A stretch of 64,000 nt of DNA. Origin: Gammaproteobacteria bacterium (GTDB lineage Bacteria; Pseudomonadota; Gammaproteobacteria; Natronospirales; REEB76). Of this stretch, positions 38,176-47,913 are shown in pieces. How positions within the stretch are numbered: the stretch's first letter is position 1; each line of letters opens with the position of its first letter. The stretch lies in the NCBI GenBank assembly GCA_036383255.1, contig DASVOS010000005.1, forward strand, positions 1 through 64,000, written 5' to 3'. The notes beneath the pieces were generated by a model. The model made no database searches. It was not told where the DNA came from and saw only the letters and a program-made list of their open reading frames with translations. Made by a program: the position numbers and the translations under genes.

Positions 38176-39843
38176 ATGGCCCAATACATCTACACCATGC
38201 ACCGGGTCGCCAAGGTGGTGCCCCCGAAGCGCGAGATCCTGCGCAACATCTCCCTGTCGTTCTTCCCCGGCGCCAAGATCGGTGTGCTGGGCCTGAACGG
38301 CTCCGGCAAATCCACCCTGCTGCGGATCATGGCGGGGGTGGACACCGAGATCAACGGCGAGGCGCACGCGCTCGCCGGCACCAAGATCGGCTACCTGCCC
38401 CAGGAACCGCAGCTCGACCCCGCCAAGGACGTGCGCGGCAACGTGGAGAGCGGGCTCACGGAGATCGTGGAAGCCAAGGCCAAGCTGGAGGCGGTGTACG
38501 CCGCCTACGCCGAGCCGGACGCGGACTTCGACAAGCTCGCCGCCGAGCAGGCGCGGCTGGAGAACGTGCTGCAGGCCGCCGGCGCCACCAACCTGGACCA
38601 CGTGCTGGAAGTGGCGGCGGAAGCGCTGCGCCTGCCGCCCTGGGACGCGGACGTCAACAAGCTCTCCGGCGGCGAGCGCCGCCGCGTGGCGCTGTGCCGC
38701 CTCTTGCTCTCCAAGCCCGACATGCTGCTCCTGGACGAGCCCACCAACCACCTGGACGCGGAGTCGGTGGCCTGGCTGGAGCGCTTCCTGCAGGAGTATC
38801 CCGGCACCGTGGTGGCCGTGACCCATGACCGCTACTTCCTGGACAACGTGGCCGGCTGGATCCTCGAGCTAGACCGCGGGCACGGTATCCCCTGGCAGGG
38901 CAACTACTCCTCCTGGCTGGAACAGAAGGAGAAGCGCCTCGAGATCGAGGAGAAGCAGGAGACCGCCCACATCAAGGCCATGAAGGCCGAGCTGGAGTGG
39001 GTGCGCACCAACCCGAAGGGCCGCCATGCCAAGAGCAAGGCGCGCATCGCCAAGTTCGAAGAACTGTCCTCCCAGGAGTTCCAGAAGCGCAACGAGACGC
39101 AGGAGCTCTACATCCCGCCGGGCCCGCGCCTGGGCGAGCTGGTGGTGGAAGCCAAGGGCGTGAAGAAGTCCTTCGGCGACCGGCTGCTGTTCGACAACCT
39201 GGAGTTCAACCTGCCGCAGGGCGGCATCGTCGGCGTGATCGGCCCCAACGGCGCCGGCAAGACCACCCTGTTCCGCATGATCACCGGCAACGAGAAGCCG
39301 GACGCGGGTGAGATGCGCATCGGCCCCAGCGTGAAGATCGCCTACGTGGACCAGAGCCGCGACGCGCTCAATCCGGACAAGACCGTGTGGGAGGAGATCA
39401 GCGACGGGCAGGACCTCATCACCGTCGGCACCTGGACCACGCCCTCGCGGGCCTACGTGGGCCGCTTCAACTTCCGTGGCACCGACCAGCAGAAGCTCGT
39501 CGGCCAGCTCTCGGGCGGCGAACGCAACCGCGTGCACCTGGCCAAGGTGCTGAAGGTCGGCGGCAACGTGCTGATGCTGGACGAGCCCACCAACGACCTG
39601 GACGTGGAGACGCTGCGTGCGCTGGAAGAGGCCGTGCTGGCCTTCCCGGGCTGCGCGGTGGTCATCTCCCACGACCGCTGGTTCCTGGACCGCGTGGCCA
39701 CCCACATGCTCGCCTTCGAGGGCGACAGCAAGGTGGTGTGGTTCGAAGGCAACTACGCGGATTACGAGGCGGACCGCAAGCGCCGCCTGGGCGCCGATGC
39801 GGACCAGCCGCACCGCATCAAGTACCGCCGGTTGAAGGACTGA
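38176..39843 (+). CDS. ettA: Energy-dependent translational throttle protein EttA (ABC-F)
   Basis: 555 residues with two ABC ATPase domains and no membrane segment. Walker A motifs GLNGSGKST and GPNGAGKTT, signature motifs [11 protein letters not shown] and [11 protein letters not shown], Walker [12 protein letters not shown] and [11 protein letters not shown]. The [11 protein letters not shown] opening and the linker between domains are EttA-like. EttA binds the ribosomal E site and gates the first peptide bond depending on ATP level. A TATAAT at 38134-38139 is a plausible promoter element. Confidence 0.96.
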   Translation: MAQYIYTMHRVAKVVPPKREILRNISLSFFPGAKIGVLGLNGSGKSTLLRIMAGVDTEINGEAHALAGTKIGYLPQEPQLDPAKDVRGNVESGLTEIVEAKAKLEAVYAAYAEPDADFDKLAAEQARLENVLQAAGATNLDHVLEVAAEALRLPPWDADVNKLSGGERRRVALCRLLLSKPDMLLLDEPTNHLDAESVAWLERFLQEYPGTVVAVTHDRYFLDNVAGWILELDRGHGIPWQGNYSSWLEQKEKRLEIEEKQETAHIKAMKAELEWVRTNPKGRHAKSKARIAKFEELSSQEFQKRNETQELYIPPGPRLGELVVEAKGVKKSFGDRLLFDNLEFNLPQGGIVGVIGPNGAGKTTLFRMITGNEKPDAGEMRIGPSVKIAYVDQSRDALNPDKTVWEEISDGQDLITVGTWTTPSRAYVGRFNFRGTDQQKLVGQLSGGERNRVHLAKVLKVGGNVLMLDEPTNDLDVETLRALEEAVLAFPGCAVVISHDRWFLDRVATHMLAFEGDSKVVWFEGNYADYEADRKRRLGADADQPHRIKYRRLKD

Positions 39844-39891
39844 ACGGGAAAGACGGAAGAGGAAACGAGACGGCGCCGCGAGGCACCGTTT

Positions 39892-40626
39892 TCAATTGGA
39901 CGAGACGTACTTTTCTCTGCGCAGATTCGTATTGTCGAAGCCGATGGCCTTGAGGCGTTCCACCGCGGTGTCGATCATGTCCGGGTTGCCGCACAGGTAC
40001 ACGATGTCGCGCTTGGGATCGGGCTTGAGCTCCATCAGGTGCTCCTGCACGTAGCCCTTGCGCTCATGGGTCTGCGCCGGTTCGGAGACGCGGCGGCTGT
40101 AGCTCGCCACGAACTCGAAGCCCGGGTTTTCCTTCGCGAAACCCAGGAAGTCGCCGCCGAACAGGCACTCGTCCGGCCCGCGCACGCCCAACATGACGAC
40201 CGCGCTGTGGCTCTTGGCCGCCAGCAGGCCCTTGAGCTGCGGCAGCATGGCCCGGTAAGGCGAGACGCCGGTGCCGGTGGCGATGAGCATGTAGCGTGAG
40301 GGCGGATCCTCCCGCAGCACGAAACGGCCGAAGGGACCGGTGGCGGACACGAGCTCACCCGGCTTCATGCCGAACAGGAGCCCTGTGGCGCGGCCGCCCT
40401 CCACCTGGGTCACCGCGATCTCCACCTCACCGCTGCTGCCCGGGATGGTGGCGACGCTGTAGCTGCGGCGCAGCTCCATGTTCTCGAAGGGCAGGTGCAG
40501 GGTGATGAACTGCCCCGGGACATAGGTGAAAGGCTGGCCGTCGGCGCGGCGGAAGCTCATCTGCAGCACCCGCGGCGTGACCATCTGGCTCTCGGTGAGG
40601 ACGAAGTTGAACTTCTCGTGGCTCAT
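39892..40626 (-). CDS. fpr: Ferredoxin-NADP reductase
   Basis: 244 residues from the ATG at 40626 (a TTG three codons upstream has no ribosome-binding site). The FAD domain has LRRSYSVAT and the NAD(P) domain has ATGTGVSPYRAM and YLCGNPDMID; the C-terminus is KYVSSN. It reduces ferredoxin/flavodoxin with NADPH and is often part of oxidative-stress and Fe-S biogenesis supply. Convergent with ettA, 48 bases apart; divergent from the first methyltransferase-like gene. Confidence 0.85.
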   Translation of the reverse strand: MSHEKFNFVLTESQMVTPRVLQMSFRRADGQPFTYVPGQFITLHLPFENMELRRSYSVATIPGSSGEVEIAVTQVEGGRATGLLFGMKPGELVSATGPFGRFVLREDPPSRYMLIATGTGVSPYRAMLPQLKGLLAAKSHSAVVMLGVRGPDECLFGGDFLGFAKENPGFEFVASYSRRVSEPAQTHERKGYVQEHLMELKPDPKRDIVYLCGNPDMIDTAVERLKAIGFDNTNLRREKYVSSN

Positions 40627-40760
40627 GGATTCCAAACAGGTCTGTGTTGGAGGGGCAGGATATCGGTCCAGGCGCCAAAGCGCGGCGCACTTTTTACCAT
40701 ATCTGACGCGATAAACCGAGCCCTCAGGCTAGTATCTAGGGTCTCAACGGAGGGATACCC

Positions 40761-41558
40761 ATGCGCAAACTCCTCATCGCCACCCTGGCCACATACGTCC
40801 TGGCCCTGCCGCTCGCCGCCCTGGCCGCTTCCGACCCTGGTACCCCAGCGCTGCTGAAACAAGCCGTGGCCGGGAGCTGGCGCTCCGATGCCCACAAGGC
40901 CCGCGACCAGTACCGCCACCCGGTGGAGACCCTGGAGTTCTTCGGCCTCGAACCCGGCATGACGGTGGTGGAGCTTGCCCCCGGCGGCGGCTGGTACACC
41001 GAGATCCTGGCACCGGTGCTCAAGGATCACGGCCACCTCATCGCCGCCACCGGCCGCACCACCGGCGCCTACGCCGACATGCTCAAGCAGCATCGGGCTG
41101 AGTTCGGCGACGTCAAGCTCGTGGAGTTCTCGCCGCCGGACAAGGTGGACCTGGGCCCCGCCGGCTCGGCCGACATGGTGGTGACCTTCCGCAACACCCA
41201 CGACTGGCTCAACGACGGCGAGGCGGAACTGGACGCGGTGTTCGACGCCGCCTTCAAGGTGCTCAAGGCCGGCGGCGTGCTGGGCATCGAGGAGCATCGC
41301 GCCCGTCCCCACTCCGACGCCCAAGTCTCCTCCAAGAGCCTGCACCGCATCCCGCAGGACTACATGATCAGCATGGGCCTCAAGCATGGCTTCGTGCTGG
41401 CCGGCGCCTCGGAGATCAATGCGAACCCGAAGGACGACGGGAGCGTGAACGTGCACCAGCTCCTGCCGGACCTGGCGGGCGACGACCCCAAGCTCAAGGC
41501 CATCGGTGAGAGCGACCGCATGACCCTCAAGTTCGTGAAACCCAAACAACAAAGGTGA
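40761..41558 (+). CDS. Exported class I methyltransferase-like protein, paralogue 1
   Basis: 265 residues with a clear Sec signal peptide (about 1-22, ALPLAALAA). The mature part has a Rossmann methyltransferase-like fold: VVELAPGGGWYTEIL aligns with SAM motif I, followed by ADMVVTFRNTHDW and KAGGVLGIEEHRA. It shares RDQYRHPVETLEFFGL and IGESDRMTLKFVKP with the next gene, so the two arose by tandem duplication. SAM is not known in the periplasm, so the ligand may differ. SD GGAGGG precedes the ATG. Confidence 0.82.
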   Translation: MRKLLIATLATYVLALPLAALAASDPGTPALLKQAVAGSWRSDAHKARDQYRHPVETLEFFGLEPGMTVVELAPGGGWYTEILAPVLKDHGHLIAATGRTTGAYADMLKQHRAEFGDVKLVEFSPPDKVDLGPAGSADMVVTFRNTHDWLNDGEAELDAVFDAAFKVLKAGGVLGIEEHRARPHSDAQVSSKSLHRIPQDYMISMGLKHGFVLAGASEINANPKDDGSVNVHQLLPDLAGDDPKLKAIGESDRMTLKFVKPKQQR

Positions 41559-41565
41559 TGCCGCG

Positions 41566-42375
41566 ATGCGATACCTGAAACCCCTGCTCCTCGGCTGTGC
41601 GTTGCTGCTCCCCGCAGCGGTGGGCGCGGCCGGTGACAGCGCTGATGCCGCCATCCGCGATGCCCTCAAGGGCGCCTGGCGCGCGCCGGCCAACGTGGCG
41701 CGTGACCAGTACCGCCACCCCCTCGAGACGCTGGAGTTCTTCGGCCTCAGGCCCGACATGACCGTGGTGCAGCTCTGGCCCGGCGCCGGCTGGTACACGG
41801 AGATCCTGGCGCCGGTACTCAAGGACCGCGGCAAGCTCATCGACGCGGCGCTGCCGCCCAAGGGCTACGGCGAGTCCAGCACCAGCCAGCGCTATCTCAG
41901 CAAGCTCAAGGCGGATCCGGTGGTATACGGCAAGGTGCAGGTGGTGGACTTCGCGCCGCCCACCAAGCTCGACTTGGGACCCGAGGGCTCGGCGGACATG
42001 GTGCTGACCTTCCGCAATGCCCACAACTGGGAGAGCGACCACCAGCTGCCTGCGGTGTTCCAGGCATCCTTCAAGGTGCTGAAGCACGGCGGCGTGCTCG
42101 GCCTCACGGATCACCGGGCCGCCCCCGGCAAGACCGTGGAGCAAGTGTTCGATTCGGGCTACATGCCCACCGACTACATCATCAAGATCGCCGAGCAGGC
42201 GGGCTTCAAGCTGGTGGCGCAGTCCGAGATCAACGCGAACCCGAAGGACACCAGGGACTACCCGCACGGCGTGTGGACCCTGCCGCCGACCTACACCTTG
42301 GGCGACAAGGACCGGGCCAAGTACGCGGCCATCGGCGAGAGCGACCGGATGACGCTGAAGTTCGTGAAGCCTTGA
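41566..42375 (+). CDS. Exported class I methyltransferase-like protein, paralogue 2
   Basis: 269 residues, signal peptide about 1-22 (LLLPAAVGAA). Motif I region reads VVQLWPGAGWYTEIL, so the first acidic/glycine pattern is partly changed from paralogue 1 (ELAPGGGW). DQYRHPLETLEFFGL and SEINANPKD are shared with the first copy; the middle differs. Seven bases separate the two genes and a strong terminator follows, so they form a two-gene operon. Function unknown. Confidence 0.82.
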   Translation: MRYLKPLLLGCALLLPAAVGAAGDSADAAIRDALKGAWRAPANVARDQYRHPLETLEFFGLRPDMTVVQLWPGAGWYTEILAPVLKDRGKLIDAALPPKGYGESSTSQRYLSKLKADPVVYGKVQVVDFAPPTKLDLGPEGSADMVLTFRNAHNWESDHQLPAVFQASFKVLKHGGVLGLTDHRAAPGKTVEQVFDSGYMPTDYIIKIAEQAGFKLVAQSEINANPKDTRDYPHGVWTLPPTYTLGDKDRAKYAAIGESDRMTLKFVKP

Positions 42376-42393
42376 GCTGAATCGATGGAAAAG

Positions 42394-42427
42394 AAACGGC
42401 GGCTAGCAAAGCTAGCCGCCGTTTTTA
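42394..42427 (+). terminator. Terminator of the methyltransferase-like pair
   Basis: 14-bp perfect stem AAACGGCGGCTAGC / GCTAGCCGCCGTTT with AAA loop and TTTTTATTT tail. Confidence 0.95.
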
Positions 42428-42510
42428 TTTCGATTTCTTTTGCAGGTTGAGAGTCTTGCCGTCCCTGGCGGGTCGGGGCCCCAGCTCGACATCCCTGTCT
42501 CGCGGCCGAG

Positions 42511-42906
42511 CTATCGCTCGGCCCCTCCCACCCATTGCGCGTCGAGGTGCATCAGCTGCCACAGGTTGCCGTCGTACTGCCAGCTCACGCGGCAGAGCCA
42601 GGTGCCGGGCAGGCGTCCCGGGCCCGCGCTCGCTTCCTTCCAGGCGTAGTTGAACTCATCGCCGGGCTTGCCTTCCGGCAGCGTCAGCCGCACAGGCGCC
42701 TGCGGCGACAGCTTGCGGATCTCAAGCTCGACGCCCGGCGCGAGCGGGCTCAGGCTGTCCTTGAGCGGGGGTGCACCCGGCGCCGGCAGGCTGCCGGGAC
42801 AGCTGAGCTGCACCGGGCCGCCATCCGCCGCATAGGGATCGCTGACGCTCTGGCAGGCCGCGAGGACCAGCACCGCGGCGGACAGAAGGCCGAGTCGTGC
42901 GTTCAT
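42511..42906 (-). CDS. Small lipoprotein of unknown function behind hutG
   Basis: 131 residues. Lipobox LVLAAC puts the lipid cysteine near residue 18. The rest is rich in Pro, Leu and Gly, with two Trp in the last third; no family is recognised. The start overlaps the hutG stop by four bases, so it is co-translated with hutF-hutG. Whether it has a role in histidine use is unknown. Confidence 0.75.
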   Translation of the reverse strand: MNARLGLLSAAVLVLAACQSVSDPYAADGGPVQLSCPGSLPAPGAPPLKDSLSPLAPGVELEIRKLSPQAPVRLTLPEGKPGDEFNYAWKEASAGPGRLPGTWLCRVSWQYDGNLWQLMHLDAQWVGGAER

Positions 42907-43724
42907 TTGCTCACCTGCCTGCGCTTGTGGATCTCGGCGATCAGCCCCGCGAACACTTCCCGCATCACTTCCTTGAAGCCCGTGAACTTGGAATTGGTCA
43001 TCGGAGTGCGGTCGGGATAGGCCTCGTCCAGGTACAGGCCCCAGCGCATCTCGAGCTGCAGTGCCGCGACCCGCGGTATCTGACCGTAGTGTTCGGTGAT
43101 GTAACCGCCCTTGTAAGGGTTGTTGCGGCGCACGGTGCGGCCGGCAGCGGTGAAGCCATGCTCCACCGCGGCGGTGAGCCAGCCGGAGTTGCTCTTGCCA
43201 TCCCGGTCGCCGAGGTAGATGTCGTGCTCCAGCTTGGCGTGCAGCAGGTTCGGTTTCGAGGAGACGCTGTGGGCATCTATGAGCACCACGCCGCCGAAGC
43301 GCGTGATGCGGCTCTGCAGGAGTTCCAGGAGGCGCGCGTGGTAGGGCTGGTACACCATGGTGCGGCGCCGCTCGATCTCCTCGGCGGAAGGCGGGGTCTG
43401 GTAGATGTCCTCGCCCCAGAAGGTCTTGCTCGCCACCATGCCGGTCTCGTAGCGGCCGGGATAGAGCGGCTTGTCGTCCGGCGGCCGGTTCAGGTCCGCC
43501 ACGAAGCGGCTGTAGGTGGCATAGATGGTGGTGATGCCGAGGGACGGCAGGAAGTCGTAGAGGTGGTGCAGGTACCAGTCTGTCATCGGCAGGCTGCGGA
43601 TATAGCTGGAGGCGAACTCGGCGCGGATGGACTCCGGCACGTAGATGCCGGTGTGCGGGATGCTGACGACGATGGGCACCTCGACGGTGCTGGCGTCACG
43701 GACGTGGAATGAACTTATCTTCAT
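42903..43724 (-). CDS. hutG: N-formylglutamate amidohydrolase (deformylase)
   Basis: 273 residues. Hydrolyses N-formyl-L-glutamate to glutamate and formate, the last step of the five-enzyme histidine route. Typical segments: VVSIPHTGIYVP, the metal-site VLIDAHSVSS, and RNNPYKGGYITEHYG. It starts six bases behind hutF, whose product it uses. A lipoprotein gene follows with a four-base overlap. Confidence 0.94.
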   Translation of the reverse strand: MKISSFHVRDASTVEVPIVVSIPHTGIYVPESIRAEFASSYIRSLPMTDWYLHHLYDFLPSLGITTIYATYSRFVADLNRPPDDKPLYPGRYETGMVASKTFWGEDIYQTPPSAEEIERRRTMVYQPYHARLLELLQSRITRFGGVVLIDAHSVSSKPNLLHAKLEHDIYLGDRDGKSNSGWLTAAVEHGFTAAGRTVRRNNPYKGGYITEHYGQIPRVAALQLEMRWGLYLDEAYPDRTPMTNSKFTGFKEVMREVFAGLIAEIHKRRQVSK

Positions 43725-43730
43725 GCTTCC

Positions 43731-45071
43731 TCACACGGAGTTGAGCCGCAGCATGGCCCGGCCGAACGCGCGAGCGCTCTCTTCCGCTCCATGGCATACA
43801 CCCCCGCGCATGCGCCTTTGCCCACCCACGTAGACGTCGCTGATGTCGGCGCGGCTGCCGCCGATCACCAGTGCATCCATGAAGCTGTCGGCGTCATGGC
43901 CGCGCAACGGGGCCGCGTCGCGGTGGAAGGCCACCACGTCGGCATAGTGTCCGGGCGCGAGCGCGCCGCTGGAGTGCCCCAGCGCCGCGGCGCCGCCGCG
44001 GCAGGCTTGCTGCCACAGGGGGTTGCCCAGGCCTTCGCGGGTCGCGAAGCGGGCGCGCCGTTCGGTCCGCAGGCGCTGGCCGTACTCTAACAGACGCAGC
44101 TCCTCGATGCCGTCGATGCGACAATTGCTGTCGGAGCCGACTGCGATGCGTCCACCTTGGGACACGAACTCGTCGGCAGCGAACAGGCCGTCACCGAGAT
44201 AGGCCTCGGTGATCGGACAGAGCACCACGCTCGCGTCCGCCTCGCGCACCCGCGCGCATTCCGCGGCGCTCGCGTGGGTGGCGTGGACGAGGTTCCAGCG
44301 GGCATCCAGCTCGACGTGCCGCGCCAGCACCTCGATGGGCGTGGCGCCATAGGCGGCCTGGCATTCCTCCACCTCGCGGCGCTGCTCACTGATGTGGATG
44401 TGGATGGGCGCGCCGTCACCCATCACCTTGCGCGCGCCTTCCACCAGCGGCCGCAGGAGCTCCGGTGGCACCGCCCGCAACGAGTGTGGCGCGAGCCCGA
44501 GCTCCACATCCTTCAATTCCGCCAGCAGGCCGCAGAAATCCTCCACGCTGCGGTGCACGAAGCGCTGCTGCTCATCCCGCGCCGGCTTGCCGAAACCGCC
44601 TGCCTGGTAGAACACCGGAAGAAGACGCAGGCGGATGCCCACTTCGCGCGCAGCGTCGATCACCGCCCGGCCCATCTCGGCACCGGGGCGTCCATCCGGC
44701 AGGTGATGCAGGTAGTGGAACTCGGCTACGCTGGTGAAACCGCCCCGCAGCATGTCGAAGAAAGCCTCGCGGGCGATCACGAACATGTCCTCGGGAGTCA
44801 CGCGGCTGGCGAGGCGGTACATGGCCTCGCGCCAGCTCCAGAAGGAGTCCTCCCCGCCTCTTGCACCGGGCACTTCGCCATAGCCGGCGAGGGCCCGCTG
44901 GAAGGCGTGGCTGTGGGCATTGGGGATGCCGGGGACCGCGAGGAAGCCGTCATGGGGACCGCTGGCGGGTTCCAGCCGTTCGATACGCCCGTCCGCGCCC
45001 ACCACCAGCGCCTGGTCGCGGACGATACCCTGGGGAGTGAGGACGTATTCAAACGCCAGACGGGTCTGCAT
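43731..45071 (-). CDS. hutF: Formimidoylglutamate deiminase
   Basis: 446 residues, amidohydrolase superfamily. Turns N-formimino-glutamate into N-formyl-glutamate and ammonia. Metal motif PNAHSHAFQRAL near the N-terminus, HISEQRREVEEC, HATHASAAE and the conserved GSDSNCRID near the C-terminal metal site. Presence of HutF with HutG means the formyl branch rather than direct HutG-type hydrolysis to formamide. Divergent from hutI across 41 bases. Confidence 0.95.
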   Translation of the reverse strand: MQTRLAFEYVLTPQGIVRDQALVVGADGRIERLEPASGPHDGFLAVPGIPNAHSHAFQRALAGYGEVPGARGGEDSFWSWREAMYRLASRVTPEDMFVIAREAFFDMLRGGFTSVAEFHYLHHLPDGRPGAEMGRAVIDAAREVGIRLRLLPVFYQAGGFGKPARDEQQRFVHRSVEDFCGLLAELKDVELGLAPHSLRAVPPELLRPLVEGARKVMGDGAPIHIHISEQRREVEECQAAYGATPIEVLARHVELDARWNLVHATHASAAECARVREADASVVLCPITEAYLGDGLFAADEFVSQGGRIAVGSDSNCRIDGIEELRLLEYGQRLRTERRARFATREGLGNPLWQQACRGGAAALGHSSGALAPGHYADVVAFHRDAAPLRGHDADSFMDALVIGGSRADISDVYVGGQRRMRGGVCHGAEESARAFGRAMLRLNSV

Positions 45072-45112
45072 ACTTATATGTTCTCATATGAAACCCCCGG
45101 GAGCCGTGCATT

Positions 45113-46291
45113 GTGCATGACCTGCTGATCAAAAACGCTAGGGTATATACCCCAACGACGGGCGCAGTCCCGGCCTCGACCTTGGCGATAGACGCCGGGA
45201 AAGTGGCCGCGGTGGGATGCCCCGAGGACGCACCGGCACGGGAACAGCTGGATGCCGAGGGCATGCTGCTGCTGCCGGGTTTCGTGGACTGCCATACCCA
45301 TGCCCTCTACGCGGGCGACCGCATGGGCGAGCACCTGCTCAAGATGCAGGGCGCGAGCTATGCGGACATCTCCAAGGCGGGCGGCGGCATCATCAGCACC
45401 GTGAAGGCGGTGCGCATGGCGAGCGAGGCCCAGCTCATCGAGGAGACGCTGCCGCGGCTGGAAGCGCTGCGTGCCGAGGGCGTCACTGCCATCGAGATCA
45501 AGAGCGGCTACGGCCTGGACCTGGAGAACGAGCTCAAGATGTTGCGGGCCATCCGCGCCCTGCCCCGCCATATCCCCATGGACGTGACCGCCACTTTCAT
45601 CGGCGCCCACACCGTGCCGCCCGGCACGGAGCGCGAGGACTACCTCGAGCAGGTGCTGGAGAAGATGCTGCCGGCGGTGGCTGAGGAACGCCTGGCGGAC
45701 GCGGTGGACATCTATGTGGAACACATCGCCTTCAGCGTGGCCGACCTGGAGCGCCTGGCGGAGAAGGCGGCGAAGCTCGGCCTCAAGCTGCGCGCCCACA
45801 CCGACCAGCTCTCGAACCTGGGGGCCACCCGCCGCGCCGCGGAGCTGGGCGCCCTCTCCTGCGACCACCTGGAATACACCGTGGAGACGGATGCCGCCGC
45901 CATGGGTGAGCGCGGCACTGTGGCGGTGCTGATGCCGGGCACCTTCTATTTCCTCAAGGAGACCCATAAACCGCCGGTGGATCTCCTGCGCAAGCACAGG
46001 GTGCCGATGGCCGTGGCCACGGACCTCAACCCCGGCACCTCGCCGGTGGCCAGCCTGCTCACCGCCATGCACATGGCCGGACTCCTGTTCGGCCTCACCG
46101 CGGATGAGGTCCTGGCGGGGGTCACGGTGAACGCCGCGCGCGCACTCGGCCGGGAGGGTAGAATCGGCGCCCTCGCGCCGGGGCTGGACGCGGATTTCTG
46201 CCTCTGGGACCTGCCGGCGCCCGGTTACCTCAGCTACCAGCTCGGCGGCCTCAAGCCCGCCCGGCGCTTCTTCAAGGGAAAGCCCGCATGA
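45113..46291 (+). CDS. hutI: Imidazolonepropionase
   Basis: 392 residues. Hydrolyses 4-imidazolone-5-propionate to formiminoglutamate. Amidohydrolase metal site GFVDCHTHALYAG, then EIKSGYGLDLENELKML and HTDQLSN, with AVATDLNPGT near the end. The start is the GTG at 45113, preceded by GGGAG; an ATG at 45117 is out of frame. It overlaps hutH by four bases (ATGA). The short divergent gap to hutF holds both promoters; I could not recognise a HutC operator. Confidence 0.95.
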   Translation: MHDLLIKNARVYTPTTGAVPASTLAIDAGKVAAVGCPEDAPAREQLDAEGMLLLPGFVDCHTHALYAGDRMGEHLLKMQGASYADISKAGGGIISTVKAVRMASEAQLIEETLPRLEALRAEGVTAIEIKSGYGLDLENELKMLRAIRALPRHIPMDVTATFIGAHTVPPGTEREDYLEQVLEKMLPAVAEERLADAVDIYVEHIAFSVADLERLAEKAAKLGLKLRAHTDQLSNLGATRRAAELGALSCDHLEYTVETDAAAMGERGTVAVLMPGTFYFLKETHKPPVDLLRKHRVPMAVATDLNPGTSPVASLLTAMHMAGLLFGLTADEVLAGVTVNAARALGREGRIGALAPGLDADFCLWDLPAPGYLSYQLGGLKPARRFFKGKPA

Positions 46292-47814
46292 CCAGCCTCA
46301 CGCTCACCGGCGCGGATCTCAAGCTCGCGGACCTGCGGGACTTCGACGTGCGCCGCCCCCAAGCGATACTCGGCGAGCATGCCCGCCGCGCGATGCAGGC
46401 GAGCGTGGACACGGTGCGCAAGGTCATCGACACCAACCAGGTGTGCTACGGCATCAACACCGGCTTCGGCGCCCTGGCACGCGAGCGCATCTCCCGCGAC
46501 CGCCTCACGCAGCTCCAGTACAACCTGGTGCGCAGCCACGCCTGCGGCGTGGGCGAGCCGCTGCCGGCATCGGTGGTGCGGCGCATCTTGCTGCTCAAGG
46601 CCAACAGCCTCGCCATCGGCAACTCCGGCATCCGTCCCGAGGTGGTGGACACGCTCCTCGCGCTGCTCAACCACGATGTGTTGCCGGTGATCCCGTCGCA
46701 AGGCTCGGTCGGCGCCTCCGGCGATCTCGCACCCCTCGCGCACATGACGCTGGCGCTGATCGGGGAAGGTGAAGCGATCCACCAGGGCAAGCTGCTGGAG
46801 GGCGAAGCGGTGCTGAAGGCCGCCGGCGCGAAGCCGGTGCAGCTCGAAGCCAAGGAGGGGCTGGCACTCCTGAACGGCACCCAGCTCAGCGCGGCGCTGG
46901 CGCTGCAGGGCCTGTTCGGCGCCGAGGCGGCATTGGCCGGGTCTATCGTAATCGGGGCACTGACTGTAGAAGCCCTGGCCGGCAGCTACAGCCCCTTCGA
47001 CGCGCGCATCCACAAGGCGCGCAACATGCACGGCCAGATGAAGGTAGCGGAACTGTTCCGCGGCCTGCTCACAGGCAGCGACATCTGGAAGAGCCATCAG
47101 GGCTGCGACCGCGTGCAGGACCCCTATGCCCTGCGTTGCATGCCGCAGGTGTACGGCGCGGTGTGGGACACCCTGAAACACGCCAGCGGCGTGCTGGAGC
47201 GCGAGCTCAACAGCGTCTCGGACAACCCGCTGATCTTCGGCGAAGACGTGCTCTCGGGCGGCAACTTCCATGCCGAGGCCCTCGCTTTCGTCTCGGACTT
47301 CATGGCGGTAGCCGCCACCGAGCTCGGCAACATCTGCGAGCGGCGCATCGACCTCTTGCTGAAGAAGGTGAATCCGCGCCTGCCCATGTTCCTGGCTCGG
47401 GATCCGGGCGTGGAATCGGGCTTCATGATCGCGCACGTCACCGCGGCGGCGCTCACCTCCGAGAACAAGACCCTGGCCCATCCGGCCTCGGCTGACACGG
47501 TACCCACCTCCGCCGGCCAGGAAGACCACGTGAGCATGGCGCCCTGGGCGGGGGTGAAACTCGGACGGGTCCTCGCGAACCTGAGCCACATCCTGGCGGT
47601 GGAAGCCCTGGCGGCGGCCGAAGCCATCGACCTGCAGCGCCCTTCCCGGACCACCGCCGAGCTCGAACCGGTGCAGGCGGCTATCCGCCGCCGGGCCCCA
47701 GGTACCCAGGGCGACCGGCGGCTGGATGGCGACATCACGCGGCTGGCTGCTGCCCTCTTGGACGGCTCCCTGCTGGCGGAGTCTGTCCCGGCCTTCACAC
47801 GGTTAGCGCTCTAA
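46288..47814 (+). CDS. hutH: Histidine ammonia-lyase
   Basis: 508 residues. Removes ammonia from histidine to give urocanate. The MIO cofactor forms from Ala143-Ser144-Gly145 in GSVGASGDLAPL; Tyr54 in CYGINTGFG is the catalytic base position. Full family length. It follows hutI with a four-base overlap. Urocanate is taken by HutU, encoded about 5 kb downstream on the opposite strand. About 290 bases without a protein gene follow, holding a candidate small RNA. Confidence 0.96.
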   Translation: MTSLTLTGADLKLADLRDFDVRRPQAILGEHARRAMQASVDTVRKVIDTNQVCYGINTGFGALARERISRDRLTQLQYNLVRSHACGVGEPLPASVVRRILLLKANSLAIGNSGIRPEVVDTLLALLNHDVLPVIPSQGSVGASGDLAPLAHMTLALIGEGEAIHQGKLLEGEAVLKAAGAKPVQLEAKEGLALLNGTQLSAALALQGLFGAEAALAGSIVIGALTVEALAGSYSPFDARIHKARNMHGQMKVAELFRGLLTGSDIWKSHQGCDRVQDPYALRCMPQVYGAVWDTLKHASGVLERELNSVSDNPLIFGEDVLSGGNFHAEALAFVSDFMAVAATELGNICERRIDLLLKKVNPRLPMFLARDPGVESGFMIAHVTAAALTSENKTLAHPASADTVPTSAGQEDHVSMAPWAGVKLGRVLANLSHILAVEALAAAEAIDLQRPSRTTAELEPVQAAIRRRAPGTQGDRRLDGDITRLAAALLDGSLLAESVPAFTRLAL

Positions 47815-47867
47815 GCATTCACCCCGGTTTCTCAAGCCGGACAGGGCGTCCGGACTCGTTCTAGATT

Positions 47868-47908
47868 TATGTCTTAAAACAGACATAACGCCGGTTTTCC
47901 TCTATACT
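47868..47908 (+). promoter_or_regulatory. Palindrome and promoter ahead of the candidate sRNA
   Basis: TATGTCT-TAAAAC-AGACATA (47868-47887) is an inverted repeat with 7-bp arms. Its right arm covers the expected -35 position (AGACAT, 47881-47886), 16 bases before TATACT (47903-47908). An operator overlapping the -35 box is inferred. Confidence 0.55.
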
Positions 47909-47913
47909 CGTTT

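Noticed and set aside
45072-45112. HutC operator between hutF and hutI
   Set aside because: CTTATATG and CATATGA occur, but they do not form the CTTGTATATACAAG-like palindrome; too weak to list.
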